Origin: Symbiodinium kawagutii | Taxonomy: Eukaryota > Sar > Dinophyceae > Suessiales > Symbiodiniaceae | NCBI GenBank assembly: GCA_009767595.1 | Contig: VSDK01012766.1 | Coordinates: forward strand, 84,883 to 148,882 | DNA: 64,000 bases | Direction of reading: 5' to 3' | In this document: positions 1 to 9,603 of the stretch, in pieces | How the letters are laid out: the number at the start of each line of letters is the position of its first letter | Numbering within the stretch: the first letter of the stretch is position 1 | The notes under the pieces: model-generated | Told to the model about the DNA's origin: nothing | The model's database searches: none | What the model saw: only the letters and a program-made list of their open reading frames with translations | Program-made: the position numbers and the translations under genes

Positions 1-639
1 GTAAAGCTGATCTTGGAAGCGGATTTTCACAGAAGCTTTGCAAAGCACGAGTTTTTCACATTGTCAAGGGTGTCAAACGCCACCGATGGTGTCTTCATAC
101 ATGGCAAGGCTTCCTATCTGGTAATCAAACTTGCAGTCTGTGCCGATTGTCTCTTTGCAGTGAGTGTCTTTTCTATATAAATGGTCAAATAATTTGTTTA
201 CATTCACAAGAATGTCAAGCGCCGCTTTTTTTGCATAGTGTTTCTTCGTTCATGTTCACAGTCTTTTGCTAAAGCAAATCTTGGAGAAAGCACAGAAACA
301 GCAAAGTGTTTCTGGGGTCCCAAGCCTGTGACACCTTCAATCGTTTTTAGGCACTTTTCTTTTTAGTCCCAGATTCATTGGAGCAGTGTTTCTGGACGGC
401 ATTGAAGCACCTGGAGACCTTCAGAGTCGCCTAAGAAACACAGAGAATTGCAGAGTAACTTGCTTAGAATTGCTTAGAATTGCTTAGCGACTTTCTTAGT
501 GGTTGGTTTTCTAAAGTATGGACGGCGGAAAGTGTGAGAAGACGCGGGAAACTTTTGTGAAGGCTTTCACCAGGAGAGCTTTGCCTGACACCTCTTCTCT
601 GAAAGTACAACTCAGCAGTATCTACTGCACCCGCTGGAT

Positions 640-761
640 TTGGCGCTTGGAATGGTGCGCAAGCATCGGCTTGCTGCATGGGGTGATGCTGAAGCGGCGA
701 AGGATCACCACACGTTGGCCGAGCCTCAGAGATGGATCATCTTCTTTGCCAATCTCGTGTC
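640..761 (-). CDS. possible coding exon, unassigned
   Basis: On the minus strand a pyrimidine-rich stretch ending in CTCAG precedes an open frame that starts with HEIGKEDDPSLRLGQRVVIL and runs on for about 30 more residues. The composition (charged and aliphatic residues mixed, no repeats) looks like real protein. A neighbouring frame, starting at the ATG near 679, is also open and may take over after a splice. I do not recognise the family. It lies downstream of the LRR gene on the same strand and could belong to the next gene of the cluster. The 3' limit is a guess. Confidence 0.25.
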
Positions 762-780
762 CTGAGAAGCTGAGGAAATA

Positions 781-1589
781 AAAAGTCAGGAAGCAAAAGC
801 TTAATAAACTGAAAAATCTGAATAGAACCTAATAAACTTAATATCCAAAAAAAACAAGATTCAAAAAACTTAGTAATCTCACCAAGATCACAAAAACTGA
901 AAGGATTTGAATTGATTCGATGGTAAGGACTTTGATGATCGCTGGAGGACAGATCGCTATGTTCGGCACGGATCTGCTTGCACTGCAGAGCACCCTGGCG
1001 GCTCTGCCAGTCGCTGGATCGGAGTGAAACCACCAGGTGAAAAAGGTTTCTCTATGTGGTGGTTTGTTATTACCTGTAGTGGATTACTAAATAATTATCA
1101 TTGAAAATGACTATGATTATTGAAAATCATCATTACAGTAGGGGATGATTTGGGGGTTCCCTGTTTTGAGAAACACCCACGTGGAGACGTGGAGTAGCTC
1201 AACGATTCTGGCACAAAATAAATTGAAATGGTCCCAATGGATATAGACTGGTGAGAACTCGCCACTGCTTTGAATAGAGTGTCATCGGCAAACCATCCCT
1301 GGTGGCCGTGGGGTTGTGGCGGATGGTGGGTTGTGAGTTGTGATCGCACATGATGCACATGGGTTGATCATGCCGAATAGTGCCCTCGGCAAGCAGTTGG
1401 GTCATTCCAAATTTGCATTTCATCCAAAAACATGAACGTTGAAGAAATTGCTGGAACTACTCCACCAAACTAAGTCGTTGTTGAAATCGCTGAAAAAAAT
1501 CAGTGAAGTGGTGTCCAAGGGATGCTCATGGCCCGCACCTTCTCCAGTTGAGTGCAGGCATGCGCTATTTTTCAACTGAAATCGAAGCA
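781..1589. other. intergenic or intronic stretch, no supported gene
   Basis: Only short overlapping frames on both strands are present. One plus-strand frame near 930-1040 reads smoothly but has no recognisable motif and no good splice context. No repeat structure is evident. The 3' end of the LRR gene lies at its right edge. Confidence 0.4.
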
Positions 1590-3449
1590 TCAAAAAAAAG
1601 AGATGAATGTGTTGGACTCCGTGAGACGTGGCAGCTTCGTGGCTGCTCCTTTCAGGGCCGCGCCGGCTGCCGAGCTGATGCCGAAGTAATTCAGGCGCAG
1701 CGTCAGCTCGACGAGTTGCTGGAGCTCTGAGAGGCACTCGGCCAGGGCTCGGCATCCTGCGTCACCGATGTCATTTCTGTGGAAGGTCAGCTTGAGCTCT
1801 TGGATGTTGGTCAACTTGGAAACGCTGGCGGCAATGGCTTTGCAGCCCTCACTGGTGATGTTGCAGTTCGGCAAGACCAGATTTAAGTTGATGATGGCTG
1901 TCAAGTGGGAAATGGAATCGGCCAATGTTTCAGCACCTGCGTCACCAACGGTATTGTCATGAAAGTTCAGCTCCAGCTTGTGGATGTTGGTACACTTGGA
2001 AAGGTTGACGGCAACGGCTTTGCAGCCTTTGCTGCTCATGTTGCACCCCTGCAAGATCAGGTGCAGCTTGGTCATGGCTGTCAAGTGGGATATGGCATCA
2101 GCCAATGTTTGGGCTCCGTCATCACCGACTTTATTCCAACTAAAGTCTAGAATCAGCTCGTGGATCTTGGTCAACTTGGAAAAGGTGGTGGCAATGGCGT
2201 TGCAGCCTGCGCTGCTCATGCTGCCCCTCTGAAAGTTCAGGTGCAGCTTGGTGATCGCTGTCATGTGGGAAATGGCATCAGCCAATACTGCAGCACCTTC
2301 ATCATTGATGTTTTCACGCCTCAAGTCCAAGTCTTCTATTGCTTTGAGCTTCGGCCCGAACCGAGTGCTCTGTTGGCTGCAAATGCCGCGCAAGGATGGG
2401 TCCTTCAGAGCCATCGTCAACGAGTTGACCAAGGCCTTACTCTGGGACTCTTCGGTCCCTTGTTCCAAGCCTTTCAGGGCAAACTGCAGTTGCAAATACC
2501 ATGGTAAAATCGCTAGTTTTTCAAGCGATTCAACCTGCGCCAGCTTTTCATCGACTCTTTCTTTAGCCTCTCGAAGCAAATCTGACTCCCAAATATCATC
2601 TTTGCCCGTGACTTGTGCTGTGGACATAGCTACGGTGAACTCATTGCTGGCCTCCACCCTGTCGTGACAGAAAGTTTCTATTGCTTGCTCAAGGAGCCAG
2701 TCTTTGACTGTCCCAGCCAGCGAATCATGAAACAAAACAGCAAAACTCAGACGCACAACTGGTATGGCTATGTTGGTTACGACCGTAAACATACTGCCTT
2801 TCGAAGACATGGATACTAAGCATGCCAACAATGCTTGTGGCAGATCTTCTGCCAGCATGGCTTTTTGCCTGGTGGGCGTGCTCTGCTTGTAGATCACTAT
2901 GCAAAATTTGACGCACCAGTCATGCGCAAACTTCGATCCTGTCCTAGTTGGCTTCAAAAGGAGCACTGGCAAATATGAATTCTGCAGCTCCAGTCTTGAG
3001 CTCTTCACTGGGAGGAGGACACAAAGATGTAGAACCCACAGGTACGTCAAACCAGCAACGCCGAGGTATTCAAGCCACAAAACATCCGATTCAATTGCAA
3101 CTGAGGCCAGCATGGCATCCTTTAAGCTGTCAAAGGGGTCTCCAAGGTAAGGAAATACAAAGAGAGTGCTTAGAGCTACGTCAAAGGGTGCATAAACTGC
3201 ACGACAGTTCAGCAGCCGCAAGGCCATGGCCTGAGCCAGCAGCCAAAGCAAGCCCCAAGTGAGGATTTCATCGAACCCTTCCCACACCATGCCAGCTGAT
3301 GTCAGTTGTCCAGCCATGCTGGCTGTGAGGGTGAGCTTGGTACACAAGGCCAGATTCGCGACCACCAAACACATGGTGATTGAGGTTCGTTGCACATCTT
3401 TGAGTTGGGTTTGAGACCTGTCGTCTCCAACTTCTTCATCTTGCTGCAT
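1590..3449 (-). CDS. multi-pass membrane protein with C-terminal RI-type leucine-rich repeats
   Basis: This is an uninterrupted 619-codon frame. Residues about 26-150 and 222-240 contain several hydrophobic segments (for example ILTWGLLWLLAQAMALRLL at 62-80), so the N-terminal half is probably membrane-embedded. A motif AEDLPQALLA at 200-209 resembles the ED(I/L/V)PQ motif of XK-related and other protist multi-pass proteins (family knowledge). Residues 381-619 are four copies of an exact 60-residue block, each made of two ribonuclease-inhibitor-type repeats: one with VGDxGAxTLADAISHLT and one with MSSxGCKAIAxxxSKLT. Such NLRC3/RNI-like LRRs usually bind proteins. The start is the first ATG after an in-frame TGA; an AG six bases upstream of it could instead be a splice acceptor. 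The stop follows shortly after the last repeat, so the C-terminus looks natural. No NACHT domain is visible. The function is not known. The next gene upstream lies 433 bp away in the same orientation. Confidence 0.8.
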   Translation of the reverse strand: MQQDEEVGDDRSQTQLKDVQRTSITMCLVVANLALCTKLTLTASMAGQLTSAGMVWEGFDEILTWGLLWLLAQAMALRLLNCRAVYAPFDVALSTLFVFPYLGDPFDSLKDAMLASVAIESDVLWLEYLGVAGLTYLWVLHLCVLLPVKSSRLELQNSYLPVLLLKPTRTGSKFAHDWCVKFCIVIYKQSTPTRQKAMLAEDLPQALLACLVSMSSKGSMFTVVTNIAIPVVRLSFAVLFHDSLAGTVKDWLLEQAIETFCHDRVEASNEFTVAMSTAQVTGKDDIWESDLLREAKERVDEKLAQVESLEKLAILPWYLQLQFALKGLEQGTEESQSKALVNSLTMALKDPSLRGICSQQSTRFGPKLKAIEDLDLRRENINDEGAAVLADAISHMTAITKLHLNFQRGSMSSAGCNAIATTFSKLTKIHELILDFSWNKVGDDGAQTLADAISHLTAMTKLHLILQGCNMSSKGCKAVAVNLSKCTNIHKLELNFHDNTVGDAGAETLADSISHLTAIINLNLVLPNCNITSEGCKAIAASVSKLTNIQELKLTFHRNDIGDAGCRALAECLSELQQLVELTLRLNYFGISSAAGAALKGAATKLPRLTESNTFISFF

Positions 3450-3882
3450 TTGTACCTGTCAGGGTCCAAGCAGTTGCGAAACCTAAACAAGTGAGAATGA
3501 ACATGAACGGCACCCAGGGAATGGCCAACATAACACATGGTTCCAAAATCCAGTTCTCCGTTTATCCCGTCAAAAATCATTGGCCACCTTTAGCTTCGCC
3601 ATTTGTCACCCCATGTGAAACTGCAGCTGTTGCACGGCGGAAAAGAATGAACATGTTTGGTTCAATGAAATGAAAACATACCTGCAAGTCTACAAATTAA
3701 AACAAGTAGTCCTGACTTGCCAGATATCTATAGAGGCCTTTCTCTCCTTCTTATGTAAGATAAGTATGATGTTTGCACGAACTGAGCAGGTAACTTAAGA
3801 TCGTTAAGAACTCCCTCAAGTGTTTCCTTGGGTTCTTTCGATCTCTTATCTAACATTACGCCACTGCCATCCAAACTAGGAA
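3450..3882. promoter_or_regulatory. spacer between two co-oriented membrane-protein genes
   Basis: This 433-bp spacer separates the stop of the 493-residue gene from the start of the LRR gene. It should hold the 3' end of one and the 5' region of the other, or an intron if the two are one gene. No TATA box or spliced-leader sequence is obvious. A CTGACAG just before the LRR start codon would serve as a splice acceptor or trans-splice site. Confidence 0.3.
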
Positions 3883-5364
3883 TCAGTCCTTTGAACATCG
3901 TATTCCCAGCAGCAGCATTGCAAAGACCGTGGTTCCCACCAGCTTGATGACCATGAAAGGAAGCCAGTACTTGGCCCTTGCAATCGAGTTGGTGGCGGTG
4001 GTCAAATCGGGCCATCTTGGCTGTGGCATGTGGAGGAAATACTCTTTGGAACCGTGCCAAGTGGCGTTGGGAAGGTGCCAAGTTCCAACGTTTTGCCAGG
4101 TGTGGTTTTCACCAAACTGCAGCGTCAAATAGTCTGGCGGGTACAGGTTCAGGATCTGGCCCCACTGCTGCAGCTGAGCTGTGTCAAGGACCAAGGCCCA
4201 TGGAGTTCCCAGCAAAATGACAAGGACTAAGACCCTTGTGACAGTCTCAGTCCGCCCATAGACATTCGCTTCCCGGTAACTTGGCTGGTGCTTTTTTACG
4301 GAGAGGAAGTTCACGTAAACTGTTTCCATCCAAATGTAAATCGCTCCTAAGGTCACGGGCACAAAGGGAAGCATCCATGCAGGCACAGTCTCGAGCAGCT
4401 GGGGCACCTCGCCCGACCACCAGACCACTGCCAAGGGGAGCAACGTCGCAATGGTAAGAACGGCTGCACATAGCCCAATTTTCCAAATATCCTGCAGTAG
4501 ATTTTTCCAAAAGTCGACAAGAGCGACGATGACCAGAGCTGCCATGCCGAATCCAGCGGAAAACACAACTGCCAGGAGCTGCCAGCAGGCATTGGTCAAC
4601 AAGGGGAGAGGCATGGACCAGATAAGGTAGAGCGAAAGCAACACAAAGTTGAAAGGACCCCAATGATCTCCACCTTCCAGCCATTTGAGCGTGACGGGAA
4701 CCCAGTAGAAGCCCATCATCCCTGGAGCCGTCAGCAGAGACGCCCAGCTCCAGGTGCTCAGCACGGTCAGTGCTGCAAGCCAAGCCGCGATGAGGCTTGC
4801 AGCGAGGCCGTAGCAATGTACATCCTGACGAAGATCCGCATAGTGGAGCACCACTGCGCTAACTGTGCAGGCGGCGATGGAAACTGAGAAGAGCCACCAC
4901 TGGCATTGCAAAAACGGCATCCCGAGCATCCACATGTTCAATATAAATGAGACCACGGTTCTTCCAGTCTTTATAGGTGTCCATACTTCCATCATACTCT
5001 GGCACAAAATGTAGCAAATGCCTGGGCCAGCTTTCATGATCATCTGCCAGTTGGGTTGGCTGCGTGCCAAGCACACAAAGTACAGCACCAGCAGTACACT
5101 GAAGGCCAAAGGTATCACAAAGGTCTGCTGGGCAAGTGGTTCATCCTCAGTGCCAGTGCCTCTTTCTGAGTCGGTGCCAGTGCCTCTTTCTGAGTCGGTG
5201 CCAGTGCCTTCTGAGTTGGTACCGGTGCCTTCTTCTGAATCACTGTGCACCTGAAACAGCTCATAGTCCTGGGATCGAGTGGCTCTCAGCGCCTTCAGCG
5301 CTGAACCGATCCCAACCAGCGCCGCTACGATTGCCGCAGCGTAGAGTGCGATCTCAGGAGTCAT
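3883..5364 (-). CDS. polytopic membrane protein, family not recognised
   Basis: This is a single 493-codon open frame. An N-terminal hydrophobic helix (residues 4-23) is followed by an acidic Gly-Thr tract at about 40-75, built from repeated SERGTGTD units. Then come about ten further hydrophobic segments rich in Trp, Leu and Val through residue 400. A polar loop at about 410-460 carries two N-glycosylation sequons (ENHTW, PNATW), which suggests an extracytoplasmic loop. A last transmembrane helix ends a few residues before the stop. I recognise no transporter signature, so no substrate is proposed. It is co-oriented with and just upstream of the LRR gene. The Gly-Thr tract comes from a tandem DNA repeat of about 21 bp near 5155-5245 and may vary in length between individuals. 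Confidence 0.7.
   Translation of the reverse strand: MTPEIALYAAAIVAALVGIGSALKALRATRSQDYELFQVHSDSEEGTGTNSEGTGTDSERGTGTDSERGTGTEDEPLAQQTFVIPLAFSVLLVLYFVCLARSQPNWQMIMKAGPGICYILCQSMMEVWTPIKTGRTVVSFILNMWMLGMPFLQCQWWLFSVSIAACTVSAVVLHYADLRQDVHCYGLAASLIAAWLAALTVLSTWSWASLLTAPGMMGFYWVPVTLKWLEGGDHWGPFNFVLLSLYLIWSMPLPLLTNACWQLLAVVFSAGFGMAALVIVALVDFWKNLLQDIWKIGLCAAVLTIATLLPLAVVWWSGEVPQLLETVPAWMLPFVPVTLGAIYIWMETVYVNFLSVKKHQPSYREANVYGRTETVTRVLVLVILLGTPWALVLDTAQLQQWGQILNLYPPDYLTLQFGENHTWQNVGTWHLPNATWHGSKEYFLHMPQPRWPDLTTATNSIARAKYWLPFMVIKLVGTTVFAMLLLGIRCSKD
5155..5245 (+). repeat. 21-bp coding tandem repeat
   Basis: Three to four copies of a unit containing GTGCCAGTGCCTCTTTCTGA lie inside the 493-residue gene. 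On the minus strand they encode repeated SERGTGTD units. The frame is kept in every copy. Confidence 0.8.
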
Positions 5365-5694
5365 TGCAAATCATTGCGATTGATTGGCCGCTCCGAATTG
5401 TGAAATGCCCTGATTTGTCCTCCTTACTTGCCCGGTGATGCCTACTGTATTGATGTTCAACATCACATGTTTAGCGAACATGTTTTCAGGACTGAGAGCT
5501 CAGTTTCAAAAGGCGTGTTTCGATATATCAAAACTTCAGGTTGACCAGTTAAAATCTTGAATTGCAGTATGAACCGATTTAGATAAATTGAGTAGTGAAT
5601 GCCCGTCACGTTGAAACAGATATACAGTTGTGAATACGGAAATGCGCACTGTGGTTGTCTTGCTTGGAGCCGAACGCGAGATCTGAAATGAAAA

Positions 5695-5811
5695 ATGATG
5701 TGCCACCAAATATTTACGATGCGTGCGCTTTTTGTTTTTTGTTGTTTTTTTTCCGAGCTGGTAGTGATTTCTTGTGAGATGTATGGTCTTAAGGCTTGCA
5801 AGAAAGCACAA
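5695..5811 (+). CDS. possible plus-strand exon ending at a strong donor
   Basis: A short plus-strand frame (starting MMCHQIFTMRALFVFCCFF) has a hydrophobic, signal-like beginning and ends at CACAAG|GTAAGTG, a near-perfect donor. It runs against the minus-strand trend of the convincing genes and has no recognisable domain. It may be chance. The surrounding 5365-6120 stretch otherwise shows nothing I can name. Confidence 0.15.
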
Positions 5812-6120
5812 GGTAAGTGCAGAGGGTCTTGCGAACACTTGTACAATGCGAGAGCTTCCGCCAAATCTTCAATGATTTGCACGCTTCAGGGGAGAGGATC
5901 TGAAAAGCTAAGGGTTTGAACAGGCGGCGCAGAGGATTGATGTGATCCGGTGCAACATGATGGTCATCAGGGAGGATATGAGGAAAATGGTGAAAAGGGT
6001 TTGTGATTTATCGTGCTGATCCTGATGACCATGATGATCATGATGATTGTTTTGATGATTTTGGTTTTGATAATGACTTGACTGCGACGATGACTTTGAA
6101 TATACTGTGATTTTTGGTTC

Positions 6121-6182
<62 letters not shown>

Positions 6183-6183
6183 G

Positions 6184-6222
<39 letters not shown>

Positions 6223-6255
6223 GGACGAGGACTCGAGGACGAGGACGAGGACGAG

Positions 6256-6318
<63 letters not shown>

Positions 6319-6528
6319 GANNNNNNNNNNNNNNNNNNNNNNNNNNNNNNNNNNNNNNNNNNNNNNNNNNNNNNNNNNNNNNNNNNNNNNNNNNNNNNNN
6401 NNNNNNNNNNNNNNNNNNNNNNNNNNNNNNNNNNNNNNNNNNNNNNNNNNNNNNNNNNNNNNNNNNNNNNNNNNNNNNNNNNNNNNNNNNNNNNNNNNNN
6501 NNNNNNNNNNNNNNNNNNNNNNNNNNNN

Positions 6529-6598
<70 letters not shown>

Positions 6599-6672
6599 CT
6601 GATGCTGATGCTGATGATGATGATGATGATGAGGAGGAGGAGGAGGACGACGACGAGGATGATGATGATGAT
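6121..6672 (+). repeat. GAT/GAC trinucleotide microsatellite
   Basis: A run of GAT units passes into alternating GATGAC, then GAGGAC, then pure GAC before an assembly gap. After the gap pure GAT resumes, with GCTGAT and GAGGAG variants. All six frames are open through it and give Asp, Met, Ser, His, Arg or Ile homopolymers, so the long frames here are not evidence of genes. The true length is unknown because of the gap. Confidence 0.95.
6321..6528. other. assembly gap (208 N)
   Basis: A run of N lies inside the trinucleotide repeat. Its size may be an estimate rather than measured sequence. Confidence 0.99.
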
Positions 6673-7284
6673 GTTAGATTGCTGGGCATGATGGAAGGCC
6701 GACAAAAGGTAGGAGGGATCCAGCAGTAATCGAGCTCGCGACCATTCGATTACAAAGCTTAGCGGAGGAGCTTGGGAGAGGAGGGAGATGGTAACAAATA
6801 GCTGTTGCTAGCTTTCTGAGGTGAGTTCTAAGCAATAGGTTCTGGTATACCCTATGGCAGAGCATTGCGGGGGCCCCTGGCAGCTATGCAAATGTTGGAT
6901 CTTGGATCTCGGAACCAATAATGCACACGCCATGCACAAGTTCCAGTCCTACAAAGATACATCACAACCCGGTCAGCACATGAACAAAACCACATGATAT
7001 ACCTACAAATATTCCTCCAGTCCTACAAATATACTACATCAAAAAATGAAACATGAGTTACAAATGCTACTCCAGCTATTGATGCCGTTCCGTCCCTGCC
7101 TGTACAAGAGGAATGATGCCGCGCATCAAAGTGCCTCAGGGGCATTCAAGCGTCTTCTTGGCAAAAACAAAGCAATTCTCAAGACATTGCTGAGCTGCGT
7201 GTGGCAAAGTTCACTGGCACATACCTCAGATCTTGCAAGACTTGAGGCCCAGGGTCGGTGAATGAGAGCAAAGTTAGGAGGACG

Positions 7285-7720
7285 GTAGTGTTTCTTCTTC
7301 CAGTTTGTATGCTTCTAGTATGTTTATGATATTTGCTTCTTGCTCCAGCTACGTGCTGCTGGTGTGTTTCTAATTCCTGTCTGTATGCTTCTGATATGCT
7401 TCCTGTCTTGTTTTGCGTGCTTCCGAAGTTTTTTCCCTGTCTGTATGCCACTGGCACGGTTCTAATTCCTGCAAATATATCTTGTGGATGTTTGTGCTAG
7501 GTTTCTTGTTTCGTCTGTATCTATTTAGCATGCTTCATGCTACTGTCATGCTTTTTGTATGTTTGTTTGTTCCTGTCTCTATGCTGCTGGTGTGTTTTCT
7601 TCATGCACTCTCCATGTTCTTGGTATGCTTTGAGGTGCATTTCTTTTTCCTGTTCGTATGCTTCTGGAATGACTTTATTCCTGCTTGCAAGTCTGCGACA
7701 GGCCTCTTTTTGTATGCTTA
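7285..7720 (+). repeat. degenerate minisatellite of about 35-40 bp
   Basis: The strings TTCCTGTCTGTATGCTTCTG and GGTATGTTTTT recur about ten times with many changes. The plus strand is rich in T and G. No gene is supported here, and the short frames overlapping it on both strands follow the repeat. Confidence 0.6.
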
Positions 7721-8051
7721 CCCATGAGTCCACCACAGACACGCCATAGCAAAAGCAGCACCACCACCAAACCCCCACCCCGAACACCATTGCGAAAAAT
7801 AAATCCATGAAAACACAAACCGAGAGGCTGACGAATCCAGCCCTCGTTGCGGAAGGGGGGGGTGACTTGAAATTCACGTCGTAAGGCCGCCGTCCACCCG
7901 TCAAAACCCCAAAAGAATAAAGCAGCTAAAGCCAAGCAAACTCCAGATGCTGGCATAGCAGTCGCGATATTGCAAACATACATGTGGCATCCAGGCCACA
8001 AAAAATGAAGAGAGCTGCCCTACAAGCAACTTGCAACATGTGAATCTGCCA

Positions 8052-8157
8052 CCTCTGAGCTGAGCTACTTCTCCAGTTCAACACCACAGTACAAAGGTCG
8101 CGGCCTCGCCGCCGATGGCAAGACTCTAACAGCACAGGAGTGGGACCTCCTCATCAC
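8052..8157 (+). CDS. possible plus-strand exon, unassigned
   Basis: The plus-strand frame contains YKGRGLAADGKTLTAQEWDL and neighbouring residues and reads like a globular protein. The minus-strand frames over the same bases are broken. AG dinucleotides at CTCTGAG and CTTACAG bracket it. I do not recognise it. It lies in an otherwise minus-strand area, so it could be a transposon fragment or a gene inside an intron. Confidence 0.25.
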
Positions 8158-8196
8158 TTACAGAAGCCAGCTATCAATGCTTAAAATTTGAGGAAT

Positions 8197-8233
8197 GACA
8201 TGACTGACATGACTCACATGACTGACATGACTG
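8197..8233 (+). repeat. 9-bp tandem repeat (ACATGACTG)
   Basis: Four near-identical copies in a row. Confidence 0.85.
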
Positions 8234-8541
8234 GAATGAGACAAAATGGGACAATTCGAGGCATCCACAGCAACGGAATGAGCTGATTTTGTGCTTTCAA
8301 AATGGACACTGGGGCCAGTGGGAGAACACAACAGTTGCCACTCCGCTGAAGCTGGTGAGACTAAAAGCCGCACTTGGAGACGTTTCTTCGTTTGGCAACA
8401 CAAGCCCCATCGCGAAGGCTTGTGGTTTGGTCGTAGGCTTTGGGACACCATTCCAAGTAGACCGGACTGAAAGAGACCCAGCAACTTACAGTAGTAGACC
8501 TTGACAATTGTCCGAGTGTCAAAAGATGAATGGAAAAACAC

Positions 8542-8670
8542 ATTTCTTTGGATTTCGAAGCTCGTCTCAACCCACTGGATCCAATCCTGCCTGCGTTTGA
8601 AATGCCCTTGGATCCGCCATTCCCACAGCCGCTTGCGACCATGAAAATGCTCCTTGTATGGATAGTGCGC
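8542..8670 (-). CDS. exon resembling the DUF1769 family
   Basis: A strong minus-strand acceptor (TTTGCTTTCACTCTTTCTGAG) opens a frame that includes EHFHGRKRLWEWRIQGHFKR. The pattern of a basic Gly-Lys/Arg-Arg patch, an aromatic and then WRIQG-x-FKR matches what I recall of the DUF1769 core (Pfam PF08588), a family of unknown function found in fungi and protists. A GT follows near 8541 after SFEIQRN. Flanking exons should lie on either side on the minus strand. A well-formed acceptor near 8467 (GGTCTCTTTCAG) may start the next one, but I could not fix its frame. The family call rests on one motif. Confidence 0.4.
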
Positions 8671-9532
8671 CTCAGAAAGAGTGAAAGCAAATCAACTTGG
8701 GGACCGATGCGAAGAAGCAAAGCATTGAATTCTTGCAAAGAGAAGGGGCGGCAGCAGCACAGGAGCTCCATTTTTGGTCTACGTTCCCGGAAGAATTCGA
8801 GGCTACCACGAAGCAGGAAATCTTGCTGAAAACGACAGTTATCGAATGGTGTCAATACTTAGCGCGGCTCTGAAAATTGGTATACCGTGTACCCAGCATA
8901 AAACCGTGGTCACTTTGTGCACATTGCTTGTTTGCATCCAGTTTCGTGCACTGAGATGAGCATTTGGACAACCTTAAAAAAAGAACAAGCGCTTTCACAT
9001 ATGATGTTTTTTGTCATGCTGCATGCATGGCTGCAGTCACGGTTACTACTGTACATAAGAATGCATAAGGTGTGGGATTGCGCACATCCAGCATCTGCGG
9101 TTTTCTCACGATTAAGCAAAAATTTGGCATTTTTGACATAATTTCAATCCATATTGTTTTAATGGATTAAGATTCCTGGTCGACATAATTGAGAAGGCCA
9201 CACGTCCAGGTTTTTTTCGCCGCACATTTCAGCATATGGGTGAAAGGTGTGTGTGGCCACAACTGATCTGATAAGCTGGAGCTTCGTTTATGCTCGTTCA
9301 CATCTTTAGATGTTTTAACATGAAAGACAAACAAGGTATAGTAAAAAAGTCAAGAACTGAAAAAGTAAAAAAGTGAAACTGCAAACTGATGATTGATAAA
9401 CCGATTGTCCTGTGAAACGATTTGATGAACGGTTGAGGAAGTCGAGGAGCTTGTGCCAAGTCTTGCAGCTCTCCATCGTCATAGCTCCAAGCTGGCCTCA
9501 GCGGCGGCTTCAAGGCATCTGTTTAACTCATC

Positions 9533-9603
9533 CGGCCCGCCCCGGCCCGCCCCGGCCCGCCCCGGCCCGCCCCGGCCCGCCCCGGCCCGCCCCGTCCCCG
9601 CCC
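9533..9603 (+). repeat. 10-bp GC-only tandem repeat (CGGCCCGCCC)
   Basis: About six and a half copies of a unit made only of C and G, followed by a slightly broken copy. On the minus strand the unit is GGGCGGGCCG, with runs of G3-G4 that could form a G-quadruplex; the plus strand could form an i-motif. Confidence 0.9.

Noticed and set aside
5908..6705. Asp-, Ser-, Met- and Ile-rich long frames in the GAT/GAC repeat
   Set aside because: Every frame of this repeat is open and an N gap lies in the middle. No flanking coding signal.
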